Shown: in pieces, positions 8,654 to 18,173 of the stretch
Layout of the letters: every line of letters begins with the position of its first letter
Position numbering within the stretch: position 1 is the stretch's first letter
Assembly (NCBI GenBank): GCA_947258435.1
Contig: CAMYID010000013.1
Coordinates: 124,001-188,000 of the forward strand
Source of the DNA: an uncultured Alphaproteobacteria bacterium
Lineage (GTDB): Bacteria; Pseudomonadota; Alphaproteobacteria; UBA11222
Length of the DNA: 64,000 nucleotides
Reading direction: 5' to 3'
Program-made: the position numbers and the translations under genes
The notes under the pieces: generated by a model
What the model saw: the letters and a program-made list of their open reading frames with translations, nothing else
Told to the model about the DNA's origin: nothing
Databases searched by the model: none

Positions 8654-9967
8654 ATGACACTTGCAGATGCAGGCAAAAAATCCATGGGTGCGAATATGGA
8701 ATCGGGCTTTTTCTCTGAAGATCTGGCGGCGCGGGATCCCGATATCGCCCGCGCGATTCAGGATGAGTTGGCGCGACAGCGTGGTCAGATCGAATTGATC
8801 GCTTCGGAAAATATTGTTTCGCGTGCGGTGCTGGAAGCACAGGGATCGATTCTCACCAACAAATATGCCGAAGGCTATTCCGGCAAACGTTACTATGGCG
8901 GCTGTGAGTTTGTCGATGTGGCTGAAACGCTGGCGATCGAACGCGCCTGCCAGCTTTTTAATTGCGGTTTCGCGAATGTGCAGCCCCATTCGGGGGCACA
9001 GGCCAATCAGGGTGTCTTTCAGGCACTGATCAAGCCCGGCGATACGATCATGGGGATGAGTCTTGCCGCGGGCGGACATCTGACGCATGGGGCACCGCCC
9101 AACCAGTCGGGCAAATGGTTCAATGCGGTTCAATATGGTGTCAGGCGGCAGGACCATCTGATTGATTTTGACGAGGTTGCCGCGCTGGCGGATCAGCACA
9201 AGCCGAAACTGATTATTGCCGGCGGTTCCGCCTATCCGCGCATTATCGATTTCGCGAAATTCCGCGAGATAGCCGATTCCGTGGGTGCCGTTCTGATGGT
9301 CGATATGGCGCATTTCGCGGGGCTTGTGGCGGGCGGTGTGCATCCCAACCCGATCGAATTCGCAGATGTGGTGACGACTACCACGCACAAGACCCTGCGC
9401 GGCCCGCGCGGCGGCATGATCCTGACCAATAACGAAGAGATTGCAAAGAAAATCAACTCCGCCGTTTTCCCCGGATTGCAGGGGGGGCCGCTGATGCATG
9501 TGATTGCAGCCAAGGCGGTGGCGTTTGGCGAAGCGCTGCGCCCGGAATTCAAGGATTATGCGGCAGCGGTGACCGCGAACGCGGCCAGCCTGGCGGAAAT
9601 GTTGGTCAAGGGCGGACTCGATATCGTATCCGGCGGGACGAGCACGCATCTGATGCTTGTTGATTTGCGGCCAAAAGGGGTTACCGGCCGCGACGCGGAA
9701 GCAAGCCTTGAGCGCGCCCATATCACCTGCAACAAGAACGGTATTCCCTTCGATCCGGAGAAGCCCGCGATAACCTCGGGCGTTCGGCTGGGCACACCTG
9801 CCGGTACCACCCGTGGTTTCGGGGTTGCTGAGTTCTGTCAGGTGGGCGAGCTGATTGTCGAGGTGCTGGATGGGCTGGGCAAGAACCCTGAAGATAACTC
9901 AGCTATCGAAGCCAAGGTGCGTGCCGAAGTCATCAAATTATGCGCGCAGTTTCCGATCTATGGCTAA
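8654..9967 (+). CDS. glyA: Serine hydroxymethyltransferase
   Basis: A full-length 437-residue PLP enzyme that interconverts serine and glycine with tetrahydrofolate, the main source of one-carbon units. Visible motifs are [62 protein letters not shown] and [19 protein letters not shown], where Lys246 binds PLP. The ATG at 8654 opens a usual short leader. It heads the run glyA-nrdR-ribD that is common in Alphaproteobacteria. glyA ends 76 bases before nrdR. Confidence 0.97.
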   Translation: MTLADAGKKSMGANMESGFFSEDLAARDPDIARAIQDELARQRGQIELIASENIVSRAVLEAQGSILTNKYAEGYSGKRYYGGCEFVDVAETLAIERACQLFNCGFANVQPHSGAQANQGVFQALIKPGDTIMGMSLAAGGHLTHGAPPNQSGKWFNAVQYGVRRQDHLIDFDEVAALADQHKPKLIIAGGSAYPRIIDFAKFREIADSVGAVLMVDMAHFAGLVAGGVHPNPIEFADVVTTTTHKTLRGPRGGMILTNNEEIAKKINSAVFPGLQGGPLMHVIAAKAVAFGEALRPEFKDYAAAVTANAASLAEMLVKGGLDIVSGGTSTHLMLVDLRPKGVTGRDAEASLERAHITCNKNGIPFDPEKPAITSGVRLGTPAGTTRGFGVAEFCQVGELIVEVLDGLGKNPEDNSAIEAKVRAEVIKLCAQFPIYG

Positions 9968-10043
9968 ACCTGATTTGCCTGTTCTAAGATGGGTTGGTGA
10001 ATCGTCGTTGCGTGTTACATCACCTTAGGGAGCAGCCAGGCGA

Positions 10044-10508
10044 ATGCGTTGCCCATTTTGCGGAAATGAAGAGACACAGGTAAAGGATTCGCGACCGACT
10101 GAAGATCAGTCGGCGATCCGCAGGCGGCGTTTATGTCTTGGTTGCGGCGCACGCTTCACGACATTTGAGCGTGTGCAGCTACGCGAGCTGACGGTCCTCA
10201 AGAAAAACGGGCGCCGCTCGCCATTCAGTCGCGACAAGCTGGTGCGTTCGGTTGAGATCGCCCTGCGCAAGCGGCCGGTCAGCGCGGATCAGGTCGACCG
10301 GATGGTCACCGGCATTGTCCGCCGGCTGGAAAGCATGGGCGAGGCGGAGGTGCAGTCAAGCTTTGTCGGGGAACTGGTGATGGAAGGGCTCGCAAATCTG
10401 GATCCGGTGGCCTATGTCCGCTTCGCTTCTGTTTACAAGAATTTCCGTGAAGCCCGCGATTTTGAAAACTTTATCGGCGAAATCGTACCGCACCCGGAAG
10501 AGGAATAA
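10044..10508 (+). CDS. nrdR: Transcriptional repressor NrdR
   Basis: At 154 residues this is standard length. It has an N-terminal zinc ribbon with Cys3, Cys6, Cys31 and Cys34 (MRCPFCG and LCLGCG), followed by [21 protein letters not shown], the opening of the ATP-cone domain that senses nucleotides. NrdR represses ribonucleotide reductase genes. No nrd gene or NrdR-box pair is visible nearby, so the targets lie elsewhere. It is cotranscribed with ribD, judging by the 40-base gap. Confidence 0.97.
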   Translation: MRCPFCGNEETQVKDSRPTEDQSAIRRRRLCLGCGARFTTFERVQLRELTVLKKNGRRSPFSRDKLVRSVEIALRKRPVSADQVDRMVTGIVRRLESMGEAEVQSSFVGELVMEGLANLDPVAYVRFASVYKNFREARDFENFIGEIVPHPEEE

Positions 10509-10548
10509 TGGCCGGGCGGTTGCTCGCCGCGGCTGCCGGCAATAGCTG

Positions 10549-11679
10549 ATGACCGGATCACTCGCCGCCTTTGACGAATATTTTATGACGGTTGCCCTGA
10601 ACCTTGCGCGTCGGGGGCTGGGCAATGTCGCGCCAAATCCCGCCGTTGGTTGCGTAGTCGTCGCGCCCGGTCCCGCCGCCCCGATTGTCGGACGTGGATG
10701 GACGCAGCCTGGCGGCAGGCCGCATGCGGAGACCGAGGCTTTGCGGCGCGCAGGTGCCGCGGCGCGCGGCGCTGTTGCCTATGTCACCCTTGAGCCCTGC
10801 GCGCATTACGGACAAACCCCTCCCTGCACCCAGGCCCTGATCGATGCGGGAATAAGCCGTGTGGTCGCCGCGATGCAGGATCCCGATGAACGCGTTGCGG
10901 GAAAAGGGTTCGCGCAGTTGCGTGCCGCCGGAATTGCGGTCGAGACAGGGGTTTGTACGCAGCAGGCGGAGCGGCTGAATGCAGGCTTTGTGTCGCGCTG
11001 TCTGCGGGGGCGCCCGGAGGTGACGTTGAAGGTGGCCACGACGCTTGATGGGCGGATTGCGACCCATAGCGGCGAAAGCCAGTGGATTACAGGGGCTGCC
11101 GCGCGGGCGCGGACGCATCTTCTCCGCGCGACCCATGATGCGATCATGATCGGCAGCAATACAGCTCTGCTTGACGATCCGGAACTGACCTGCCGGCTTG
11201 CCGGGCTTGAGGCCCGGTCTCCCTTGCGCGTTATCACCGATGGGCGGATGCGCCTGCCCTTGACATCAAAACTGGTGCGCAGCGCTGCCACGCAGCCGAC
11301 CCTGCTGTTTATTCGCGATGACGCAGATCCGTTGCGCGCCGGCGCTTATCGCGATGCGGGTATTGACGTGGCGGCCGTACCGATCGGTAAGAATGGCCAT
11401 ATGCGGCCTGATGCAATGCTAAGCGCGCTGGGCGCGCGCGGTGTCAATTCTGTTCTGGTCGAAGGGGGGGCGGTCTTGGCGGCCACATTGATCGGGGCAG
11501 ACCTCATCGACAGGCTGGTCTGGTTCCGTGCGGCGAAGCTGATCGGTGGCGATGGGATTGCGGCGATCGCCCCGCTGGGCTTGGCGCGCCTTGCGGATTC
11601 GCCGTCCTTTTTGCGCGAATCGCTGGCCTGGTTTGGCGAGGATATGCTGGAAACCTATCGGCGACGCCAGTACAACTAG
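10549..11679 (+). CDS. ribD: Bifunctional diaminohydroxyphosphoribosylaminopyrimidine deaminase / reductase
   Basis: A 376-residue two-domain enzyme carrying out the second and third steps of riboflavin synthesis. The N-terminal deaminase domain has the zinc motif PHAETEAL with EPCAHYGQTPPCTQALIDAG. The C-terminal reductase domain starts near residue 150 with VTLKVATTLDGRIATHSGESQW and includes LVEGGAVLAATLI. The gene stops four bases before ribE, a tight operon junction. Confidence 0.96.
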   Translation: MTGSLAAFDEYFMTVALNLARRGLGNVAPNPAVGCVVVAPGPAAPIVGRGWTQPGGRPHAETEALRRAGAAARGAVAYVTLEPCAHYGQTPPCTQALIDAGISRVVAAMQDPDERVAGKGFAQLRAAGIAVETGVCTQQAERLNAGFVSRCLRGRPEVTLKVATTLDGRIATHSGESQWITGAAARARTHLLRATHDAIMIGSNTALLDDPELTCRLAGLEARSPLRVITDGRMRLPLTSKLVRSAATQPTLLFIRDDADPLRAGAYRDAGIDVAAVPIGKNGHMRPDAMLSALGARGVNSVLVEGGAVLAATLIGADLIDRLVWFRAAKLIGGDGIAAIAPLGLARLADSPSFLRESLAWFGEDMLETYRRRQYN

Positions 11680-11683
11680 GGCC

Positions 11684-12289
11684 ATGTTTACAGGAATCAT
11701 AACCGATGTCGGGCTGCTGCGCGCGCGTGAGCAACGTGGCGATACCCGATTTGTGATCGATACCGCCTATGATGTGGCGCCTATTGATATTGGTGCCTCC
11801 ATCGCCTGTTCGGGGGTGTGCCTGACCGTTGTCGACAAGGGGTGCGAGGGCGGCCAGAACTGGTTTGCGGTGGACGCTTCGGCGGAAACGCTTGCGCGTA
11901 CCAATCTTGGCGACTGGCAGCCGGGGCGGCGGATCAATCTTGAACGGGCGCTGAAAGTCGGCGATGAGCTGGGCGGCCATATCGTCAGCGGCCATGTCGA
12001 CGGGATCGCGGTGATCGAGGATATCCGGCCTGAAGGGGATTCCCTGCGCTATCGCTTCCAGGCGCCCGGGGAACTGCGCGGTTTCATTGCGGAGAAAGGT
12101 TCCGTGGCGCTGGACGGGGCGTCTTTGACCGTGAATGAGGTGAGCGATGCGCGCTTTGGCGTCAATATCATTCCGCATACACAGTCGGAAACAACGTTTG
12201 GCGCCCTGAAAGCGGGCGATCGGGTCAATCTCGAGGTGGACACGCTGGCGCGTTATGTCGCGCGTCTTAAGCAAGTGGAGGGACTGTAA
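11684..12289 (+). CDS. ribE: Riboflavin synthase, alpha chain
   Basis: This 201-residue protein converts two 6,7-dimethyl-8-ribityllumazine molecules to riboflavin. The start MFTGIITDVG is the family hallmark. Two lumazine-binding repeats are seen, the first with SIACSGVCLTVV and the second with GSVALDGASLTVNEV. The upstream part of the same open frame overlaps ribD and is not used. Its TAA stop overlaps the ATG of the next gene (TAATG), which suggests translational coupling. The symbol ribC is used in some genomes. Confidence 0.96.
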   Translation: MFTGIITDVGLLRAREQRGDTRFVIDTAYDVAPIDIGASIACSGVCLTVVDKGCEGGQNWFAVDASAETLARTNLGDWQPGRRINLERALKVGDELGGHIVSGHVDGIAVIEDIRPEGDSLRYRFQAPGELRGFIAEKGSVALDGASLTVNEVSDARFGVNIIPHTQSETTFGALKAGDRVNLEVDTLARYVARLKQVEGL

Positions 12290-13431
12290 TGGCCGATATG
12301 ACAGCCGGGGGTGAGCTCACCCATGATGAATTGCAGGAGTTCCTGTCGCCCATCGAGGATGTAATCGAGGACGCGCGCAACGGGCGCATGTTCATTCTGG
12401 TCGATGACGAGGATCGCGAGAATGAGGGCGATCTTGTCATTCCGGCCCAGATGGCGACACCTGATGCCATTAATTTCATGGCGAAATATGGGCGCGGTCT
12501 GATCTGCCTGAGCATGACAGGCCGTCGTATCAAGGAACTGGGTTTACCCTTGATGGCGTCCAACAACCAGGATCGGCATAAGACGGCCTTTACCGTATCG
12601 ATTGAAGCGAAAGAGGGTGTCACAACCGGTATTTCCGCCCATGACAGGGCGCATACTGTGGCGGTTGCGACCGATCCCACCAAGGGCGCGGGCGATATTG
12701 TGACGCCGGGACATATCTTCCCGCTAATGGCGCGTGATGGCGGGGTTCTGGTGCGCGCGGGGCATACGGAAGCAGCCGTGGATGTCGCGCGTCTTGCCGG
12801 GCTTAATCCGGCCGGTGTGATCTGTGAAATCATGAATGAAGACGGCACCATGGCGCGTTTGCCCGATCTTGTCGCCTTTGCGCAGACGCATGGGCTGAAG
12901 GTTGCGACCATTGCCGATCTGATCGCTTATCGCCGTCGCCATGACAGGATTATCCATCAGGCTGTGGAGGCTGAACTCGACAGCATTTATGGCGGTAATT
13001 TCAAACTCTATGTCTATATCAACGTCGTGGAATATTCTGAGCATCTGGCGCTTGTCAAAGGCGATATCAGTGGGCCTGAGCCGGTGCCTGTGCGTATGCA
13101 TGCGATCAATGTCTTTGACGACCTGCTGGGGGCGAAAAGCGGCCATACCGGGCTGTTGCACGGGGCGATGAAGGCAATCGATGATCTTGACCGGGGCGTC
13201 ATTGTGCTGATCCGCGATACCAAGGCGACAATTGTGTCCGATATCCTGATGCGCGGTGCGGGCGGCGGCGGCCGTGAGCTGCGCGATTACGGTGTAGGTG
13301 CACAAATCCTTGTCGATCTGGGTGTCAAAGATATTAAGCTGCTGTCCAACAGCAGCAATCGGCATATTATCGGGCTTGAAGGTTACGGGTTGCGTATCGT
13401 CGATATGATGCCCATTACCCCGATGGATTAG
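12289..13431 (+). CDS. ribB: 3,4-dihydroxy-2-butanone 4-phosphate synthase with a degenerate GTP cyclohydrolase II domain
   Basis: A 380-residue protein. Residues ~20-225 are a canonical DHBP synthase: VDDEDRENEGDLVIPA, FMAKYGRGLICLSM, KTAFTVSIEA and VLVRAGHTEAAVDVARLAG. Residues ~230-380 align in layout with GTP cyclohydrolase II, but the zinc-binding stretch (normally SECLTGD followed by RCDCG) is replaced by HAINVFDDLLGAKSGHTG, with no cysteine, and the following catalytic GRG segment reads RDTKAT. GTP cyclohydrolase activity is therefore unlikely; this matches the RibBX type of RibB hybrids. It lies inside the rib operon, so a separate ribA should exist elsewhere. Confidence 0.92.
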   Translation: MADMTAGGELTHDELQEFLSPIEDVIEDARNGRMFILVDDEDRENEGDLVIPAQMATPDAINFMAKYGRGLICLSMTGRRIKELGLPLMASNNQDRHKTAFTVSIEAKEGVTTGISAHDRAHTVAVATDPTKGAGDIVTPGHIFPLMARDGGVLVRAGHTEAAVDVARLAGLNPAGVICEIMNEDGTMARLPDLVAFAQTHGLKVATIADLIAYRRRHDRIIHQAVEAELDSIYGGNFKLYVYINVVEYSEHLALVKGDISGPEPVPVRMHAINVFDDLLGAKSGHTGLLHGAMKAIDDLDRGVIVLIRDTKATIVSDILMRGAGGGGRELRDYGVGAQILVDLGVKDIKLLSNSSNRHIIGLEGYGLRIVDMMPITPMD

Positions 13432-13550
13432 GGTGACAGGCCCGGGCATGGCCGGTCGCGGGCAAGAAGTATCCGTCCGCGCTGGTGCGGTGCCGGTCAG
13501 GGGCGCGCGCTGCATGAATGCGGCCGCGCCGGTTCAAAAGGAAATTTCAC

Positions 13551-14009
13551 ATGCAGACACCGCCCCGCATCATGATCGTGGAAGCGCGGTTTTATGAAGA
13601 TCTCGCCGACGCGCTGGCAGCCGGTGTGCTGGCCGAACTTGACGCGGTTGGCGCGACATATGACCGTTATGAAGTCGCCGGCGCGTTTGAACTTCCCGGT
13701 GCCATCAGGATTGCAGTCGGCGCGCGCAGCAATGCGGGTATCGCGCCGCAATATGACGGCTATATCGCGCTTGGTTGCGTGATCAGGGGTGAAACGACCC
13801 ATTATGAAACGATTTGCGCAGAGTCTGCGCGGGGGCTGATGGATTTATCAATCGAACATGGCATTGCGCTGGCCAATGGCATCCTGACCGTTGAGAACAG
13901 GGATCAGGCCTGGGCGCGCGCCTCTGTCGATGACAAGAATAAGGGGCGTGATTTTGCCCTTGCATGTTTGGGGATGATTGAATTACGGCGACAGTTCGGC
14001 GCGGATTAG
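13551..14009 (+). CDS. ribH: 6,7-dimethyl-8-ribityllumazine synthase
   Basis: A 152-residue lumazine synthase that condenses the RibB product with the RibD pathway product. Motifs are IMIVEARFYEDL, YEVAGAFELPGAIRIA, GYIALGCVIRGETTHYE and the C-terminal IANGILTVENRDQAWARA region. The ATG at 13551 has AAAGGA upstream and gives the normal N-terminus; the longer frame from 13518 does not. It follows ribB by 119 bases in which no FMN riboswitch is recognisable. Confidence 0.95.
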   Translation: MQTPPRIMIVEARFYEDLADALAAGVLAELDAVGATYDRYEVAGAFELPGAIRIAVGARSNAGIAPQYDGYIALGCVIRGETTHYETICAESARGLMDLSIEHGIALANGILTVENRDQAWARASVDDKNKGRDFALACLGMIELRRQFGAD

Positions 14010-14014
14010 CAATA

Positions 14015-14533
14015 ATGACAACTCCTTCAGAAGGCTCCGAACCGATTGCGGAATTTGCGGTCAAACCGCCCCGGTCTGTCGCGCGACTGGCGGCTGTGCA
14101 GGCACTGTACCAGATGGAAATGGGCGGTGCGAATGCAAATCGGGTGATCAGAGAATTCAATACCGTCCGGTTCGATCAGGAGGTTGACGGTATCAGCTAT
14201 CCACCCATCGACAGGGACTGGTTCGGGCTGCTTGTGCGCGGGGTTGTCGGACAGCAGGACGCGATTGACGATCTGATTGCCGCAACGGTCAGCCAGGATT
14301 GGTCCCTGCCCCGAATTGATGCCACTTTGCGTGCTTTGATCCGTGCGGGCACCTTTGAACTGCTGTCGCGTTCCGATGTGCCGCTGAAGGTCGTTATCAG
14401 TGAATATGTCGATGTCGCGCATGCCTTTTTCTCGGGCAGCGAGCCGGGCTTTGCCAACAGTGTGCTGGACCGGCTGGCGCGTGCGGCGCGACCGGAGTTT
14501 TTTGCATCCAATGACACACGGAAAAAAAGCTGA
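14015..14533 (+). CDS. nusB: Transcription antitermination protein NusB
   Basis: A 172-residue all-helical RNA-binding factor for rRNA antitermination. Family stretches are RSVARLAAVQALYQMEMGG near residue 25, IDATLRALIRAGTFELLSRSDVPLKVVISEYVDVAHAFF across residues ~105-145, and FANSVLDRLAR near the end. It starts five bases after ribH, the usual ribH-nusB pairing, and overlaps thiL by 23 bases. Confidence 0.95.
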   Translation: MTTPSEGSEPIAEFAVKPPRSVARLAAVQALYQMEMGGANANRVIREFNTVRFDQEVDGISYPPIDRDWFGLLVRGVVGQQDAIDDLIAATVSQDWSLPRIDATLRALIRAGTFELLSRSDVPLKVVISEYVDVAHAFFSGSEPGFANSVLDRLARAARPEFFASNDTRKKS

Positions 14534-15509
14534 GGGCGGCGAGTTCGGCCTGATTGCGCGCTACTTTGCCCCGCTGGCGGCAAAAGACCCCAACAGCTTT
14601 GGTCTGACCGACGATGCCGCCATTATCGCGCCACGGTCCGGTTATGAGCTGGTGGTGACGGCCGATATGATGGTTGCCGGCCGGCATTTCTTTGCCGATG
14701 ATCCCGCAGACGCCGTTGCCCGGAAATTGCTGCGGGTAAATTTATCGGATCTGGCAGCCAAAGGCGCGCTGCCACATGGCTATATCCTTACCATTGCGCT
14801 GCCGCAGCCCGTTTCGGAAGACTGGGTGGCGGCATTTGCGCGCGGGCTTGCGGATGACCAGCGCCGCTTTGATATCACACTGATCGGCGGAGATACGGTT
14901 TCGACTGAAGGGCCGCTTTGTGTGTCGCTGACCGCGACGGGGTGGGTGCCGTGCGGGCAGATGTTGCGCCGGAACGGCGCGCGCGCGGGCGATCTTGTCT
15001 TTGTTTCAGGGACGCTCGGGGATGGTGCGCTCGGGCTTAAATTGCGGCAGGGAGAAAACGTCTCGGGGTTGAGTGAGGCGCAGGCCGCTCATCTGCGGGA
15101 GCGCTACCTTCTGCCGCGGCCGCGTGCGACGCTGGGGCCGCGCCTGGTCGGTCATGCAAGCGCAGCCATTGATATCTCGGACGGGCTGGTCGCCGATCTT
15201 GGCCATATCTGCCAACAATCCCGTTGCGGTGCGGCCATCAACCGCGATGCATTGCCGCTTTCTGATGCCGTGCAGGCAATGCGACGCTCTGGTATGGCAG
15301 CCTGGTCCGATATCATTGCAGGTGGTGATGATTATGAGCTGGCCTTCACTCTACCGCCCGATGCCGAGGGTGAAGTTATACAAATTGCTGAAGAGGTTGG
15401 CGTAACCATTTCCAGAATAGGGATAATTTCCGAAGGTGAATCGCTGGTCCTTCTGGATGAGGAGGGGGCGGAACTGCCCCTGTCTCACACCGGGTACCAG
15501 CATTTCTGA
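14511..15509 (+). CDS. thiL: Thiamine-monophosphate kinase
   Basis: A 332-residue enzyme that phosphorylates thiamine monophosphate to the active diphosphate. Motifs are GEFGLIARYFAPLA, LTDDAAIIAPRSGYELVVTADMMVAGRHF, RVNLSDLAAKGALPHGYILTIALP, LIGGDTVSTEG and AGGDDYELAFTLP near the end. The ATG at 14511 gives MTHGKKAEGGEFG and lies inside the end of nusB, which suggests coupling. The open frame extends further upstream but only as antisense-free overlap with nusB. Confidence 0.95.
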   Translation: MTHGKKAEGGEFGLIARYFAPLAAKDPNSFGLTDDAAIIAPRSGYELVVTADMMVAGRHFFADDPADAVARKLLRVNLSDLAAKGALPHGYILTIALPQPVSEDWVAAFARGLADDQRRFDITLIGGDTVSTEGPLCVSLTATGWVPCGQMLRRNGARAGDLVFVSGTLGDGALGLKLRQGENVSGLSEAQAAHLRERYLLPRPRATLGPRLVGHASAAIDISDGLVADLGHICQQSRCGAAINRDALPLSDAVQAMRRSGMAAWSDIIAGGDDYELAFTLPPDAEGEVIQIAEEVGVTISRIGIISEGESLVLLDEEGAELPLSHTGYQHF

Positions 15510-15643
15510 CCCGGCAGATTCACATCTTCGACCCGAGACCTGTCCTGCGCCGGATAGGACGATGTATCTGTTTTTGTTTTCCGGGGCTGGTTTTTCTGCG
15601 TGAATACACCGCATCTTAAGATCGTTCGGGCAGTGTGTTCCAC

Positions 15644-16069
15644 ATGATGACGCAACCAGAAAATCACCTGATTGCACTTTGCCTTATGGCGGTGCTCGGT
15701 CTTGTATCTGCCATTTCACCTGTGCATGCCGAAGAGGCGGAGGAAGCGGCGCCCGCGCCGGTTTATATTGATTTGCCCAGTCTTGCGGCGCCGGTGATGA
15801 AAGGGCGCAGGGTCACCGAATATCTGCTGCTGACCCTTAAAATGGAGCTTGCGCCCGACGCGGATCCAGAAGCGGCAAGCGGCAAGATACCCAGATTGCA
15901 GGATGCTTTCTTGCGCGAGACCTATCTGGTTGCGCGTGAAAACAAGGCCTCCGGTCAGGTCGATGTTCTGGCCCTGCGTGAGCGATTGCTGAAAGTTGCG
16001 CAGGGCATGTTCGGTGATGATGTCGTCACCGGACTGCTGTTCGTCCGCACGCAGTCGGTTCGCGCCTGA
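15644..16069 (+). CDS. Small secreted protein, weakly FliL-like
   Basis: A 141-residue protein with an N-terminal hydrophobic stretch (about residues 8-26) ending in SPVHA before an acidic EEAEEAAP segment, so it looks like a Sec signal peptide with cleavage after VHA. The mature part, with YIDLPSLAAPVM, VTEYLLLTLKMELA, IPRLQDAFLRETY and VVTGLLFVRTQS, has the strand-helix pattern of the FliL/stomatin-like fold, in which a membrane-anchored domain shows the same ordered blocks. No flagellar gene is nearby. GTG at 15635 and ATG at 15647 are alternative starts. Confidence 0.5.
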   Translation: MMTQPENHLIALCLMAVLGLVSAISPVHAEEAEEAAPAPVYIDLPSLAAPVMKGRRVTEYLLLTLKMELAPDADPEAASGKIPRLQDAFLRETYLVARENKASGQVDVLALRERLLKVAQGMFGDDVVTGLLFVRTQSVRA

Positions 16070-16071
16070 AT

Positions 16072-17247
16072 TTATCTGCCCACAGGCGTTTCAGGTCCGT
16101 CGCGTTCAAAGGATATGTTGGCCGGATCCATAAAGAAGCTGGTCACACGCCTCTCGGCATTTTCGCGGATATTCATATAGAACAGATTATAGTCGTAATT
16201 GTGATAGTTGCCCTCGGGCATGCGCAGGATCCGGAATTCGTCGCCCGGATCGGTCACATACAGAAAGCCGCCCTCGCACCAGGCATCGAGCAGTTGCGCG
16301 CGGGGGTCGGAAATGCCGCTATCGGCATCACGGCTGAAGGGAATAGCGCCAAGATGAAACTCCCGCCCGGCGCGATCGTTATCTGCACGCCAGCTTAACG
16401 GATTGACACAAGCGATCTGCGCGTCCGGCCCCGGTTTCGGCAGCATTTGCAAAGCGCCATTCGTTGCCGCGCCATTGCGGAACTGTGTCGGATCTCCCCC
16501 TTCAAGCATCGTATTCCAGCTTACGATGCAGCCGGTTTGCGCCGCATCGCCACAGACCGGCCATCGGCCAAGCATGCTGCCGTCATCCGCGATCGGATGC
16601 GGAAAACCGATCAGATAGGCTGCGACAAGCTGCCCGGCCAGGGGGGTGCCGTTGATCATCTCGCTGATCAGCTTGTAGGCATGCCGGGTGCCCTGACTGT
16701 GGCTTGCGATGATAAAGGGCCGACCGTCATTTTCGTGACGCAGAAAATAGTCGAATGCCATCGCCACATCCTGATAGGCCAGCGTCAGCGCCTGCTGGCC
16801 ATTTTCACCGGCCTCAGCCATAAATGCGGCCAGCGTTGCCTGCCGGTAGCGTGGCGCGAAAATACGGCAACAGCCGTTAAATGCGCTTGCCTGATGTTTG
16901 ATAGTGCCCTGATCGGTTATCTGATTGACGCGCGGGTCGCCGAGCGCCGCGTTCCATCCATTGCCGCGATAGTTGGTTGTCGGGTGGATGTAAAAGACAT
17001 CGACCTGTGCAAATGCCTGCCGGTTTTCCGCGCCGCTGCCGGAGGGCACAAGGTCCGCATTATCTGCACGGTCCGGATGTGCGGCCCATGCGGCCGGATC
17101 CGCATAATCGGGGGCGGGCGGTGGCTGATAGGCCGCGAAATCATCCCCGGGGGTAATCATATACATCAGGATTTCGCGACGAAAGCCGAAGGCGACCGTG
17201 CCGATGATGGCAAGGCTGATCAGCCCGTACATTAGATAGCGTTTCAT
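16072..17247 (-). CDS. DUF3089 alpha/beta-hydrolase-like protein, membrane anchored
   Basis: A 391-residue protein. Residues ~1-22 (MKRYLMYGLISLAIIGTVAFGF) are a single hydrophobic anchor or signal. The remainder matches DUF3089: VDVFYIHPTTNYRGNGWNAAL, an AFNGCCRIFAPRYRQAT stretch, RPFIIASHSQGTRHAYKLI with the putative nucleophile serine in SHSQG, and a cysteine-containing LVAAYLIGFPHPI region. No substrate is known for the family. I preferred the ATG at 17247 because it directly precedes the anchor and has ACAGG upstream; the frame extends to 17292. It sits just downstream of the enoyl-CoA hydratase on the same strand. Confidence 0.8.
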   Translation of the reverse strand: MKRYLMYGLISLAIIGTVAFGFRREILMYMITPGDDFAAYQPPPAPDYADPAAWAAHPDRADNADLVPSGSGAENRQAFAQVDVFYIHPTTNYRGNGWNAALGDPRVNQITDQGTIKHQASAFNGCCRIFAPRYRQATLAAFMAEAGENGQQALTLAYQDVAMAFDYFLRHENDGRPFIIASHSQGTRHAYKLISEMINGTPLAGQLVAAYLIGFPHPIADDGSMLGRWPVCGDAAQTGCIVSWNTMLEGGDPTQFRNGAATNGALQMLPKPGPDAQIACVNPLSWRADNDRAGREFHLGAIPFSRDADSGISDPRAQLLDAWCEGGFLYVTDPGDEFRILRMPEGNYHNYDYNLFYMNIRENAERRVTSFFMDPANISFERDGPETPVGR

Positions 17248-17288
17248 GAAAAACCTGTTCAGTGGCAGATCGGATGACGATCTGCGGA

Positions 17289-18110
17289 TCACATGCCCCC
17301 GGCCGGGCGGCGGTTGATATCTTCCCCATTATCGAGGAACCACCGCATCGCATCAATGGCCGTGTCGTCTTCAAGCAATATTCTGTTAAACAACTCCCGC
17401 TCTTCCAGCACGCCGGCTGCTAACGGGCGGTCGAGCGCGGATTTGACAAGCTGTTTCGCCATGCCGACAGCCAGGGGTGGGCGCTCAGCAATCTCTTTTG
17501 CGATGTCGTGTGCCCGGGCAAGCGCGCCGCCTTGCCCCGTAAGTTCGTGAACAAGGCCAATTTGCGCGGCCTCTTCAGGGTCCACCGTCCGGCCGCGCAG
17601 GATCATTTCAAGCGCGCGTGCCATACCGATAACACGGGGCAGCCTTTGCGTGCCGCCTGCGCCGGGAAAGATGCCGATATTGGTTTCAGGCAAGCCGATC
17701 CGGTAGTCGCCCGCTTCCGCAATTCTGATATCGCAGGCAAGCGCTGTTTCGAACCCGCCACCCTGGGCAAAACCGTTGATCGCGGCGATAACGGGCTTGC
17801 TCATGCTGTCGATCAGGCTGATGGCCTGATGCACGGCGGCGACGGCTGCGGGTGTTTCGCCGGGTGGCGATTGTGGTGTCCGGCGTGCCACTTTTGCCAT
17901 GGCAACGATTTCCCCCACATCATAATGGCGAATGAAAACGCCCGGTACCCCGCCGGTCAGGATGATCACCCGTGTCGCGGCATCATCGGCCAGCCGCTCC
18001 AGCGCGGCCAGTAATTCGGTGGCATTTTCATTGTTGAGATAGCCGCGCGGTGGGTTTGTCAGCGTGATTTCCGCAATATGGTTGCTGCTTTCGACTGTAA
18101 TTTGTGGCAT
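17289..18110 (-). CDS. Enoyl-CoA hydratase/isomerase family protein
   Basis: A 273-residue crotonase-fold protein. It shows AEITLTNPPRGYLNNENATELLAALE, VIILTGGVPGVFIRHYDVGEI, the oxyanion-hole region KPVIAAINGFAQGGGFETALACDIRIA, and LPETNIGIFPGAGGTQRLPRVIG, where the glutamate of LPET is the likely catalytic residue. The exact acyl-CoA substrate cannot be told. HYD in place of the usual GAD in the first oxyanion loop is a modest deviation. The start at 18110 gives MPQITVESS; the frame runs up to 18128. Confidence 0.82.
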   Translation of the reverse strand: MPQITVESSNHIAEITLTNPPRGYLNNENATELLAALERLADDAATRVIILTGGVPGVFIRHYDVGEIVAMAKVARRTPQSPPGETPAAVAAVHQAISLIDSMSKPVIAAINGFAQGGGFETALACDIRIAEAGDYRIGLPETNIGIFPGAGGTQRLPRVIGMARALEMILRGRTVDPEEAAQIGLVHELTGQGGALARAHDIAKEIAERPPLAVGMAKQLVKSALDRPLAAGVLEERELFNRILLEDDTAIDAMRWFLDNGEDINRRPAGGM

Positions 18111-18161
18111 TCCCTGACTTCCCCGCAATGATTGTTTCGCCGCTGCGATGATCGCTTTCGG

Positions 18162-18173
18162 TGTAATATTACA
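18162..18173. promoter_or_regulatory. 12-bp perfect palindrome between divergent genes
   Basis: TGTAATATTACA reads the same on both strands. It lies between the divergent enoyl-CoA hydratase and DUF502 genes, just upstream of CTATATAAGG at 18182-18191, which could be a -10 region for the DUF502 gene. No regulator can be assigned. Confidence 0.35.

Noticed and set aside
8651-9721. 356-codon open frame antisense to glyA
   Set aside because: It lies entirely opposite glyA and shows no motifs; a shadow of high-GC codon use.
13432-13550. FMN riboswitch before ribH
   Set aside because: The conserved RFN core is not visible in the gap between ribB and ribH, nor upstream of ribD.
15510-15643. Small gene between thiL and the FliL-like gene
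   Set aside because: The only frames are short and lack a ribosome site; the stretch looks like ordinary intergenic DNA.
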